Positions 24,080-47,590 of a stretch of 64,000 nucleotides of DNA are shown here, piece after piece. Below the pieces are notes generated by a model, which was given only the letters and a program-made list of their open reading frames with translations, was not told where the DNA came from and searched no databases. The stretch comes from Amyelois transitella (Eukaryota > Arthropoda > Insecta > Lepidoptera > Pyralidae): assembly GCF_032362555.1 (NCBI RefSeq), contig NC_083508.1, positions 11,747,001 to 11,811,000 on the forward strand, in the 5' to 3' direction. Position numbers and translations under genes: made by a program. Within the stretch, counting starts at the first letter, position 1. Each line of letters begins with the position of its first letter.

Positions 24080-24150
24080 GGATGACGTCAGCTGTGTCGC
24101 CTGTCAAATCCAGCCGTCACGTCACGTCACTCGCTGCGTCAGCAGGGCAA
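24080..24150. promoter_or_regulatory. CRE-like and antioxidant-response-like motifs upstream of the cytosolic TrxR exon
   Basis: TGACGTCA (a perfect CRE/ATF palindrome) is at 24083-24090. The minus strand of 24133-24141 reads TGACGCAGC, fitting the TGACnnnGC antioxidant response core bound by CncC/Maf in insects. Repeated 'gtcacgtcac' lies between. The sites are about 200-260 bp upstream of the cytosolic start codon. Function is inferred. Confidence 0.4.
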
Positions 24151-24342
24151 GCAAAATATAGATACCCGTCTCGTTCACACTCCTACTAGATTCCAATACA
24201 AAAACGAGCTAGTTTTGTGTGAACGCCAGTAGTTGCTCACAACGCGAGTCTTTTGTACCGTTTCGTGTATAAATTTAAGTGTAATTTACTTATAAAAGTG
24301 TTGATTATTTCTCTGTGATAAATAACAAGTGATTACAGAAAT

Positions 24343-37248
<12,906 letters not shown>

Positions 37249-37428
37249 AGCGGTAAAAACCACACGGCGTTCCGTGCAAAGATGGCGAGCGAAGCCGGGG
37301 GAGGTTGTAGGTATAGGTCCGTAATTAAGCGTGGAATGAAAATGAGCAACAACATTGTATTTACTGAATATTTGTCTTTAGTTTCAGTTCTATTCTTATT
37401 TTTTTTTCTTGATGTACATACAAATATA

Positions 37429-37434
37429 AATAAA
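37429..37434 (+). terminator. Candidate poly(A) signal of thioredoxin reductase
   Basis: AATAAA about 180 bp after the TAG stop at 37246-37248, followed by an A-rich stretch. Confidence 0.5.
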
Positions 37435-37633
37435 TTAAAAAAAAACAATGGTAAAATCACTCACTTTCATGGAAATGTGGTTTACGAAAGAAATCTGAAT
37501 ATTAAATGACATTTGGAGGTTATTTCGCCATTCAAATTTTTCAGATAAATGGTTATAAAGTAGTGCAATTAAATTACTTATTTTATGTCACCCACTCGGT
37601 AAGAAAAAATCCTACGATTTTAGTATTGCCGAA

Positions 37634-37766
37634 TTATCGATAATTTGAATATTGATAGTTTTAATCGAAAAAAGCCATAGTGATCTTACCCGTGATGACT
37701 ATTAGCTTATCGATTGAATTGCTTAAATGTAACACGTACTATCGATAGTTTTGATTGTATCGATAC
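37634..37766. promoter_or_regulatory. Cluster of DRE-like TATCGATA motifs
   Basis: Perfect TATCGATA palindromes occur at 37635-37642, 37740-37747 and 37758-37765, with a partial TTATCGAT at about 37707. In Drosophila this motif is bound by DREF and overlaps the CGATA motif of the insulator protein BEAF-32. No gene start is evident nearby. Confidence 0.45.
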
Positions 37767-38224
37767 TTCTTTCGAGACCTGTCAAAAGTTAGGCACACGC
37801 AAAAAAGCAAGCGAATGTTTATTTTTAAAATTATTTGAATCTACCCTCAAACCTGTTCTTAATTATTGCGGACCTTATAATGTGTAGGGGAGGGCTAACC
37901 ATCTGACAGTGTTCGAGTAACTTCACGCTTATGTTTTTAATACCTCGTATGTATATATGTATGTTGCAACAATGTTGATTTCCAAATGTAATTGACCAGT
38001 TTTCAACGTCCAACTTTTTATTCTGAACACGTTCGCATAATAATAAGCAATATATGTATGATCGTGTTCAATGTAAACTTGCATTTTTAAAGCGTTAATG
38101 TTACTCAAGTGTGTCGTCGAAACTATTATATTATTGTTTTCTATTATTCTATTTATTGTCTGTTTGTGTTCGTTGCACGGGACGTGTACACCGTAGTATT
38201 TTGTCTAAACCAAAACCGGGAACA

Positions 38225-38600
38225 AATGCATGTCAAATGTCTTTTTATGAGAAAGGCTAATAAACTTCTAGATTCTTCTTGTAGGCGATCGGCTAGCAAC
38301 CTTTCACTATTGTGTTGTATACAATCACGTCTAAATCTCATGCGGGGTAGACAGAGCTAACAGTCTTGAAAAGACTGAGAGGCCACGTTTAGCAGTTTGG
38401 CTTAATGATAGAATTCAATTTTAAATAGTAACAGGTTGCTAGCTCATCGCCTAAAAGAATAATCACAATTCAACCTGTCACTATTTGAATCTCAATTCCA
38501 TATTAAGCTGAACAGCTGAATGTGGCCTATCAGTCCTTTCAAGACTTCTTACTGTCTATCCCGCAAGAGATATAAGACGTGATTATATGTATGTATGCAT
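38225..38600. mobile_element. Rearranged cluster of short LINE-partner elements (+ / - / +)
   Basis: About 38225-38310 reads as a plus-strand head/middle ('ttgtaggcgatcggctagca'), 38325-38465 as a minus-strand copy ('gcggggtagacagagctaac' to 'ggttgctagctcatcgccta'), and 38470-38600 as a plus-strand tail with (TATG)n. An inverted insertion into a pre-existing copy would explain it. Confidence 0.75.
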
Positions 38601-40398
38601 CTAATTACGTTGCACAACTTCAAAAGGACTATAACCAAATGTATTATTGTTGATATATGTTATTCGTGTTTAGGCGTAGATCACACTGTTAACATAAACC
38701 GCACTTTAATTTTTCCAAAAGTTAATGTCATATTGACATTTTGTAATGCCGTCCTTGTCTTGCCGATACGATGCATGAGGGACAGCAATATGAAGTGATC
38801 GTATGAAGTTTTTTTTATTTAACTTGTCTTTCACTTTGTAAATTCTTTACTTAAAGCGCAATTTCATTGAATAAGGGGCGTCAGCAAAATTAACTTTTTG
38901 TGATGAGTTTTTTTGAAATTTATTGTTAAATATTTTGTAACATGAATGTGATACGTGATTGGTCTGTGATTTCTAAATTAAGTTAATTTTGTTGGCGCTA
39001 AAAATATTACGTACTTCCAATATCGTCTATTCCTAATTGTAGAACGCATCTTGGTTGTAGAAACCGACTCACGGTTGTTGAGTACTCATATATTATGTTC
39101 ACATGACAATGAGTACCAACAAGTTCTTTAATTTTAATATTATTTAGTGACGTTCGAAATGTCCCATAATAATGAATAAAAAAATAATTTGAATATAAAG
39201 AGAATCGCTACTTATTCAGTGAAATTGTAGTGAGTTAGCATTTACTTTCAGTGTTCCTTTTTTTCAGTTTGTTCTAAAAATCGAGGCTGTAGAAATATAT
39301 AGAAACGTTAAATGATTTGGTGCTAGACAGTCCACATTTTGTTTTTAATTAAAGAACTATTCAAAAGAAATGTATTAAAATTGTTGTCTCAAAAATTATA
39401 AGCGATCAAATTGTATATGTTGTTGAATTCCTGAACGATATTAGGTAGATTACGTTATTTATTAGTAAACCAACTGCCACATCATAAACCTATATCTGTC
39501 TCTGTCATGTCCGTATATTGCCATCCTGCATATTTTATAATGTTGAACTTTAAGTATTTATTTGCAGTTAAGTTAAGGTTTTGCATCGAATCTAATCAAC
39601 AAGTAATTATATTTTCTTTTTTATTTTATTTCATAAAAAATCCATAAAGAACAACGCACTTTTAGTTTATCTTTACAGTGGGCAACACTGATGTACGAGT
39701 CATAGATATAGATTTATGTTCGCGGTTTTTTTGGCCGTAGTATTATGATACCAGTGTTTTTATTTCTTTTAAAGGAAAGTTTAGGTTCGTAGGTGTACAT
39801 TCCGAACGCACTGAACAAAAACAGTTTTTGGTCACCTTATTTTTATGTGATTTTCAACTTAATAAAGTGATATATTTTTAACGAAATCATCCTTTTATTT
39901 TCATAACTTTTAAGATCTTTTCTTAAACGCCTTACTTTTAGTGATCATATTTTCTCTACAACATAGACTTGCGATCCCGTTGTGTCTAAAACAAATCGTC
40001 CATCCGTTCGAAAACGAATCTTAATGGATTTGCAATAAAGCACACGATCCTTCAATATAAACTGCTCATTGTAAATGGTCATAATTATGGCAAAGTTTAG
40101 TATAAAATATAGTTTATTTTTATTTTGGTCTCTGTCAATTTAGTATAAAGTTGATCGAATTCTATAGCTACATGATATTATTTACAAGTTTGTGCAGAAA
40201 AAAATACATGGATTAAATGAACAGTTCTAAAAATTTTAAAGTCTATAAAATAAAGCTTGTTCTCTCTGACAGATGTCAAATGCATATATGGTCTTTCTCT
40301 CTCGCACCCACGTCATACTTATCGTTCCATCCTGCCGTCACAAAGATCGAACTATATTTATGGAATATGAAAAGTAGACTTTTTCATGGCTCTAGTGT

Positions 40399-43300
40399 CT
40401 ATGGCTCCTCGTTTTCGATGTATCGGTCCATGTCTGGCGTGTGCTCGCACGGGAACCAAACCTGTGCAGTCGGCAGCGGGTAGTACTCGTGCGCAGCCAC
40501 CAGCAAGTTGTCGAACCGCCAGAAACGAGGCCCGCGGAAGAAGTACGTGTCTGAAATTAACGGTTCCTAAGAGCTATGGTTTGACCCGCCTAAATTAAAT
40601 GACATTGCAAAATTTTTTTTTTAATTATTACCGTGGGAATTCGGGCAATGCACATACAGGGTGACATTTAAAACAACTGCATCCTTTTAAACATAGACTA
40701 TACCCATGCTTCTGAGCTGTTTGAGCCTATTTTTATTTAAATTAAACGTCATCATTTTCATTTAAAAAAACCCTTATAAACTACGTCACACGCTTTATTA
40801 AAGACCAATATACTACAAAAAGAAATTAAAATTAAACATGTAAATAAATGTCTGAAAAATAAATTATTTTTCTAGTATCAAGATCAAGTAAAGTACAGAG
40901 TTGTCGAGATCGCTCAGCTGAATGAATTGTGTCGTTGACCTCTGAATCTTACGCGTCGCTTTTCCGCCGGCCGGGGTGATATTACGTATTTAGGATCGTG
41001 GATTTTGATACTTTTATTTTTTTTCGTACTTTCTGAAATATGAACCGATATTTTTCTTTTAACGTTTTTAAATATCCTTTAGATGCACTTAACAGTTAAA
41101 TTTATGCAGTTGAATTAAAAGTCACCCTGTATTTAAGTGCTGCGTGACTCCCCTACACACAGCAAGATGAATAATTTGTGGCATAGCATGGAAAGAGTTT
41201 TATATCACTACATAGTTTAAATTTTTAAAACAAAGTCGCTTCTTGCGTCTGTCTGTTATATCTTTAAAATTACTCGACGGATTTTGATGCCTTATTTTAT
41301 TTTAAATAGAAGAGGAAGATTTATATGTATAAATGCCGCCCCCAGCCGGGTCGTTAGTAAACTATAACTAAGATAAAAGTCGTAACGAGCAAAGAAATAC
41401 GTTTCTTTCTCCAGTTTCTCTTAAAGACCATCTCACCTCCCCTCCAGACCATGGCCGCGTCCACTGGGTACGGCAGCTGTCGCCACGCTGACATGTCTTT
41501 CGGGTATCCCTTGTCCATTTTACCGAGGTCTTCGTCATATCTGTTAAGACAGGCAGCAAGAAAAGAACTTTCTATTAACACATAAATATTACATATAATC
41601 AACCAATTTACCTAAGTTGAGCTAGTCTGGTCACCGATCATCATCTAAAAGACGAAAGTTCCCGGCACCAATACAAAAAAAGAATAGGACCACTCCATCT
41701 CTTTCCCATGGATGTCGTAAAAGGCGACTAAGGGATAGGCTAAGGAAACTTGGGAATCTTTTTCAGGCAATGGGTTAGCAACCTGTCACTATTTGAATCT
41801 CAATTCTATCATTAAGCCAAATAGCTGAACGTGGCCATTTAGACTTTTCAAGACTGTTGGCTCTGTCTACCCCGCAAGGGATATAGACGTGACCATATGT
41901 ATGTATGTAAATAAAGTAAGACATTATATGGTGTACTACGTCATTATAATATCGGTGATCATATCAACCCAGGTGATCATATTGTGATTGTGGTGACCGT
42001 GTAGTGGAATAATTAGATTTTTGGCGGATCTTACAAGCCTATTTTCAATCATGGAAAAGGCATATATGTATTTAAAAATCTTTTAGGAAATCGGTTAACA
42101 ACCTAAGTCACTATCTCTGAATTATTTTTGCATCCATTAAGTTGGTCAACCACTTCACTACATAGTATAAAACAAAGTCGCTATTTTAGTCTGTTTGTCT
42201 GTATGCTTAAATCTTTAAAATTACGCAACGGATTTTGATGCGGTTTTTTGTAACAGGTAGAGTGATTCAAGAGGAAGGTTTTTACATATAATAACATTTA
42301 TAATTTTGCACCCGTGCGAAGCCGGGGCGGGTAGTAAGGCATAAAGACGTGACAATGTGAACACATACCGCCAGAACCTCTCGTACTGTATGAGATACGT
42401 CTTGTTGTTGTAATTAGACATGAACACGGTGCTCAGTTCGTGCACACGCGACGGCATCCCGTAGTCGGAGAGGCGGCCGCGTCTCACGAAACGAAATCTG
42501 TCATCGAACTCCCAGTAACGTCTTCCTGGAGAACATTAAAAAAATATATTTTTGTGACTCATCAACATTCTTGCGTTTTTCCCTGGGGTGCACCCTCAGA
42601 GGAGAGGAGGGGGTGGGGCCCAAAACACCCTGTATTGGGTCCGGTAATTGTTCATGGATCATCGACTCGCATGATTACTGCGCAAGGAAAATAGCATACA
42701 TTTTCATGGAAAAAGGTTATGCCTAACGTTATTTACATAACTAAGCAGATATACAAGGAGAGTGTTGAGGGAAAGGTCGGAGTGGGAAGACCTAGACGAA
42801 CGTATTTTGATCAAATTAAGGACGTCCTGGTAAAGGGTCAGGTCAAGAGTACCCGAAACCGCCGAGCTTGCATGAAAAGAGTTATGAATGTGGATGAAGC
42901 GAAGGAGGTATGCAGAGATTGTGGCAAGTGGAAAGAGGTAGTCTCTGCCTACCCCTCCGGGAAAGAGGCGTGATTTATGTATGTATGTATGTATATTTAC
43001 ATGTGCGATTAAACTTTATCGTACCCAAAATGAACTCCTGTGTATTTGAAAACTTGACATAGGTACCTATATTTGAAAAACTGGAACAGAGCGACTAAAT
43101 TTACTAGCTCGTCTTGTGAATTTTTAAGAATAAAGGCGAGTATTATTCTACCTACAAAATTCTTAGAACAGTGCATCTAAAATTGTGTACCTGCTCAATT
43201 TTAGCCGAGGAATAATCGGTTTTAGGTACAGTTTTTCAATTAAACATTTTTTCTTTTCACACATATTTATTCAATGTGGTACCTACTTACCTGAGAAAAT

Positions 43301-46300
43301 GGCGATATTTCCGTTCCGTTTCTCGTAGATCGTCCTGATGGAGTTGACATGCGCCGGCAGACCCCTGAATATCTCGTGGAACCTTTTAGGGTACCCGACC
43401 TCAATTTCTTTCCTGTCATGAAGCACCCACACCCACTGAAATTTTAATATAAGAAAATGTTATCATATCAATTGAATAAATGTAGTGTTGATTAAAAATT
43501 ACAAAAATGTAAACCTCCCTAGTATGCAGAGATCGTGGCAAGTGGAAAGATGTAGTCTCTGCCTATTTCCGGGAAAGAGGCGTGATGTTATGTATGTATG
43601 TATGTAAACCTCCCTTTAATTACTTGTGTTACTAACCTATGCTCGATTCAATATAAGAAAAAAAGTATAAATATATTAGTTCTGTGCACAAATGTTCTGG
43701 GATTAATTAAAAATATATTTTTTTTTTTCGACTTTGATTGTCTAACACATCTATGAGAAGACTTATTAAGCTGGATAGCCTAATGGTAGAATTTGATAGA
43801 TGTTACTAGCCCATGGCATTGAATAGGACTCCCAAGGAAAAGCATTATTGTCATTGGTAAGGGCAAATAAAATTCCTCACCTCTTCTTCAAACACCCAGA
43901 TCTTCCCCTGTATGACCTGGATAGTCTGGTAGTTAGTGAAGCAGAGGTCTGGTATCTCGTTCTCACTCTCCTCTTCGTCCATAACGCTGTCTCTTTCTGC
44001 CTCTCGGTCTGCTAGCGTGAACTTAGGCGCAAATGGCGGGGCTGTGTGGGCTTCAATCACTTCAGGCATTGGCTCCACATCTTTCACTGAAATCAAAATA
44101 AATAAAATACCTAATAAATAAATATATACGGGACGTCCGTCATGCTTAGGGAGTATAAGTGAGACGCTCGTCCGCGCAATTGGTCTGATGCACAATAATT
44201 CTTTATATGTAAAAAATTACTTGCCGCGTGGTTATAGCTCGGCACCAATAAAAAAAATGGACCACTCCTTCTCTTTCCCACGGATTTCATAAAAGGCGAT
44301 TAAGGGATAGGCTTATAAACTTGGGACTTTTAGACGATGTGCTAGCAACCTGTCACTATTTGAGTCTCAATTCTATCATCAAGACAAAAACTGAACGTGG
44401 CCTATCAGTCTTTTCAAGACTGTTGGCTCTGTCTACCCCGCAAGGGATATAGACGTGACTATATGTATGTATGCATGTAAAAAAATAACTTACTATACAG
44501 CTCGCGCATGCCCATAATATCGTCCCAATGCAATTTCTCCACTGGGGTCTTATAATACGGATACATTACAGACTCTTCAACGTCCGAGTGGCACATTCCC
44601 AACGCGTGGCCCACTTCGTGCACCGCCACGGCGAAGAAGTCGGTGATGTCGTTGTTGGCCAGCTCCTCCTTGTCGGGGTCGTCGCCCCAGAGCTCGTCAT
44701 CGTCGAAGTGCAGGCTCCCGGAAGGTGGGGGGAACGCGTGGGCCACCACGTGACCTAGCCCGTCAAAAGGAAACCTACGTTAGAAAGAGATCACTGTAGT
44801 TTCGAGTTGGTAGGTCGAGTAATGGTCGAAGGTCTGAGTTTTGCCTTTAGGTAACTACCTATTCAAATTTGCAAAAAGATTTCGGTAATAATAAAAAAAA
44901 CCATGCGTCATTTAAGTAGATGAAATAGCTCGCGTCCATTCACTTTCCACCCGGAACTTCAGCATAAAGAATATCCAGAATTTTTTGGATTACAAGCGTA
45001 CTAAGTTATGAGAAAAAGCTGTTAAGGTACTTTTGTTAAGAATCAATAGAAGTTATTTACCCGTCTCCATGCTCCTCCCTGCCAAAAGAGACCTTGATGT
45101 CGGCCTGGCTGCTGCGGTCGACCCTGGTGAAGGAGAGACCCCCATGCGGCGCCCAGATGGCCAGGCTCGCTTCCATCTGCTTCTCCACCCGGGACTTGGG
45201 AAGGGTTGAGGCTCCGTTAATAACACTGGAATATTGTTGTAAGGTATAGTTTTGGTGAAAGAAAATGCCTAAGGGTTTTCTTGCCTTAAAAGAATACAGC
45301 AGGGAAAGAAAGCAAAAAAAAGGGGAAGTACTCTCTGACTACACCTTCAGCAAATAAGCGTAATTTATTTATGTTTGAAAGTCATAGGTATTTATTGCAG
45401 CTATAGTCTTATTTGTGGGGTATTAACACAGGTCTCAAAAAGAACTCATCACTTCATATCAACCTTGCAGGTTTAAGAACAATAAAAAGTTTCTAAACTT
45501 GACAAATGATGAGTTCTTTTAGTTTAGTGTTCTACATCTACACTATATAATAATATTATAAAGAGGAAAACTTTGTGTGTTTGGTTGTAATGAATAGGCT
45601 CAAAAACTTCTGGACCGATTTTAAAAATTCTTTCACCATCCGAAAGCTACATTATCCACGAGTAACATAGACTATATTTTATTTTGGAAAAAAATAGGGT
45701 TCCGTAATAATATATAAAAATAATTGGCAAAACAGCGTTTGCCGGGTCAGCTAGTCGTAGCATATAAACAAAATCTTATTGTTCCGCCACGTCCGCTTAT
45801 CAGTCCCTCAGAAGAATGACACTAACAACTAAAAAAAATCAGGACATCTTACTTCCATGTGATGTTCCTCTTCGGCCATCCCTCGTAGATCACGTATCTC
45901 TTATTTCTGCTTGACTTATTATCAATGTCTTTAACTCCGCAACGCTTTCTCTTGAAAAGCTGTAGGTAACGTAATTATTGAGGTAAGTTTGGTATTATGA
46001 CGCAACTGGTAGGTGTTAAACGATATTGGGAAGGTGATAAAAATCTAAACAAAGATGGCTAGCCTTTAGAAAAAATTCAATAGAGAAGAATCAGCCATGC
46101 ATCAGTATAGTAAGTCTCCGACGACGCATCGCTATTTGTAAATTGTTTTTATGTTCAACAGATAGACACAATAAAGGGAAGCTTTGTCGAAGAAGAATCA
46201 CTTTAACATCAAAAGGATTTAAGCCTAATAGCTTAAGTTTTGGTAACTTAAGCTATTAGGCTTAAATCCTTTTCCTGCTTGCAAAAATTATAACCTTCCT

Positions 46301-47073
46301 AGTTTGGGAATCCAAGGAGCCGGTCTGCGGCAGACCAGCGAAGGCCTGCATCTTCCGCAGAGCTTCCGAGATAGAGTCCGCTGTGTACGTGGCGTCTCCG
46401 GAGTAATCCACATCGAGCTGGTCATCCATGTACCCATATTTCTTTAGGAAGGCTATCTGAAAAGTCAGGGAGATGTTTGTGAGTATTATTAGGTACAGGC
46501 GTCGCCATCGCGTAGTGGAAATAATTGAGGAGGTAACTGACACGATCTACCTACCTTCCTATAATATAGCTGCTAGCGCTTCGTTCTAAGTTTTTTTTTT
46601 CCTATATATATATACGTTGAACATGTACGATGTCAGGTGAGTTCTATAGTCACATTTGTCGTCAAGGAATTTGAACAGCTCCTCGAGTGACTGCCTTACT
46701 GTGTAGAAACGGATCACCCTCGTTCTAAGTTTATACACTTTTTCTTTGATTGATGACCAATTAAAGCAAAGTTCCGAAAAAAAATTGGTTCTATAAACTG
46801 TCCACAAGTCGCTTAAAAGTTTGAAGTACCATTGCATCTTTCATGAATTTTGAAATTTTTGGATGTACTTAAATCTTTAAAGGATATTTTTCTTTTAACC
46901 TTATATTTCCCCACTATAAATGCTCCACATTACTTATAATAGGAAAAAATCGGACATGACGACTTACTGACCTCTTCTCGCGTTGGCGAATCATGCTCCA
47001 AATAAATAGTCCTGCACTTCACATAACTTACGGCCAGAAACACCAGGCACCACAAATATTTACCACAGCACAT
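40399..47073 (-). CDS. Mmp1: Secreted matrix metalloproteinase (MMP1-like)
   Basis: Ten minus-strand exons: 47073-46972, 46456-46295, 45959-45853, 45225-45061, 44774-44494, 44086-43881, 43435-43291, 42525-42369, 41540-41437 and 40550-40399 (TAG), 526 aa. Order: signal peptide (MCCGKYLWCLVFLAVSYVKC), propeptide with peptidoglycan-binding-like fold, cysteine switch RCGVKD (Cys95), furin-type site RNKR (106-109), catalytic domain with zinc motif HEVGHALGMCH (His231, Glu232, His235, His241) and Met-turn Met249, acidic hinge, then a hemopexin domain bounded by Cys321 and Cys511, which should pair. It degrades extracellular matrix after furin activation. No C-terminal hydrophobic tail, so secreted rather than GPI-anchored; this and the furin site favour the Mmp1 type, but I did not separate MMP1 from MMP3. 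Exon 3 could start 9 nt later at a second AG in frame. Confidence 0.92.
40657..41129. mobile_element. MITE with terminal inverted repeats in MMP intron 9
   Basis: Termini CAGGGTGACATTTAAAACAA and, on the other strand, CAGGGTGACTTTTAATTCAA; the inverted match extends through CTGCAT. Flanked by TA on both sides, consistent with a TA target duplication. 473 bp, no transposase. Confidence 0.75.
41204..41356 (+). mobile_element. Helitron-like element, second family, diverged copy
   Basis: 'tcactacatagtttaaattt' start, 'actcgacggattttgatgcc' middle and 'gccgggtcgttagt' end. Same family as 42150-42335 and 62847-63030. Confidence 0.6.
41656..41913 (+). mobile_element. Short LINE-partner element, near full length
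   Basis: Head 'gttcccggcaccaatac' with 'gaataggaccactccatctc', body 'aatgggttagcaacctgtca' and 'gctgaacgtggcc', tail 'ctaccccgcaagggatatag' and (TATG)n. One of the best copies in the window; lies in MMP intron 8. Confidence 0.85.
42150..42335 (+). mobile_element. Helitron-like element, second family
   Basis: Starts 'cacttcactacatagtataa', contains 'acgcaacggattttgatgcg' and ends 'cgtgcgaagccggggcgggt' then AGT. Nearly identical to the reverse complement of 62847-63030. Confidence 0.7.
42741..42994 (+). mobile_element. 5'-truncated RTE LINE 3' end in MMP intron 7
   Basis: Matches the LINE from about 60720 to its end with only a few differences (for example GTTGAGG for GTGGAGG, GATTGTGG for GATCGTGG), then (TATG)n. 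Flanked by 'atttacat' on both sides, a possible short target duplication. Confidence 0.9.
43521..43603 (+). mobile_element. Very short RTE LINE 3' end with 12-bp target duplication
   Basis: Holds only the last about 80 bp of the LINE ('gtatgcagagatcgtggcaa' to the TATG tail). GTAAACCTCCCT precedes (43509-43520) and follows (43604-43615) it, so the insertion is well defined. Confidence 0.9.
44104..44190 (-). mobile_element. Fragment of the tRNA-derived SINE body
   Basis: 'aataaataaatatatacggg' matches the tail end of the SINE at 35523-35766; the tRNA-like head is missing. Confidence 0.4.
44221..44478 (+). mobile_element. Short LINE-partner element in MMP intron 5
   Basis: Head 'tgccgcgtggttatagctcg', middle 'gctagcaacctgtcactatt', tail 'gtctaccccgcaagggatat', then (TATG)n. 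The tail ends about 15 bp before the donor side of exon 5 (44494). Confidence 0.85.
45539..45754 (+). mobile_element. Helitron-like element in MMP intron 3
   Basis: Starts near 'tatataataatattataaag' and ends 'gtttgccgggtcagctagt', the same end structure as the copy at 34703-34963. Confidence 0.65.
46211..46273. repeat. 29-bp perfect inverted repeat with 5-nt spacer next to MMP exon 2
   Basis: Arms 46211-46239 and 46245-46273 are exact reverse complements; spacer TTGGT. It lies 21 bp inside the intron from the exon 2 donor (46295). Confidence 0.93.
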
Positions 47074-47590
47074 GGCACCGGACGAACAAACAAAGAAATG
47101 AATACGAGAACTAAAGATATCAGCGTCTGTATATGAGTACACATATGACCTTTGGCTTTTGATAAGAAGTGTAGTGCGCTTTTTGTAGTAGGTACATGTG
47201 TTGATGCCCTTTTATGCAAATCTGAGTCATTGAATTCCCGGTAGAAGCTGTAGTTAACCCTCTTCTTAAAAATGAGTGGTACGTAGTAAGAGCATAAATT
47301 AACCATTTAAATATCTGTTGCTGAGATGGTTCTTACATTTCTCAGCAGTTTTCTGGGCTGAGACATATTTTTATGATACTCACGTTATTTATAAGTAGTC
47401 AGGCGGAGAACGGGAAGAGTTGTCGGTGTACCGCGTAGGTGTAGGTACCTTATGTATCTTATTAAAAACTAAGGTAAACCTCTTATGAAGTAGGTATATA
47501 CTTTTTTGTTTTCAACTTCAAAAAGACATCGATTGTCGAAATTATTACAATCACTTTCTTTTTACACCTTGAAGTAGTATTTTGTGTAAA
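47074..47590. promoter_or_regulatory. Divergent promoter region of MMP and CFAP251
   Basis: 517 bp between the two start codons, pointing away from each other. AT-rich; no clear TATA box or known motif cluster seen. Confidence 0.45.

Larger units (their letters stand above)
37249..40398. other. Intergenic region between TrxR and MMP (convergent 3' ends)
   Basis: Contains the TrxR 3' UTR, a cluster of TATCGATA motifs, a rearranged short-element cluster and otherwise AT-rich DNA without a convincing exon. Minus-strand AATAAA candidates for MMP lie near 40110. Confidence 0.5.

Noticed and set aside
42719-42973. 84-aa protein ending like a reverse transcriptase tail
   Set aside because: It is the 3' end of a truncated RTE insertion, not a host gene. 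The same applies to the frame at 36018-36350.
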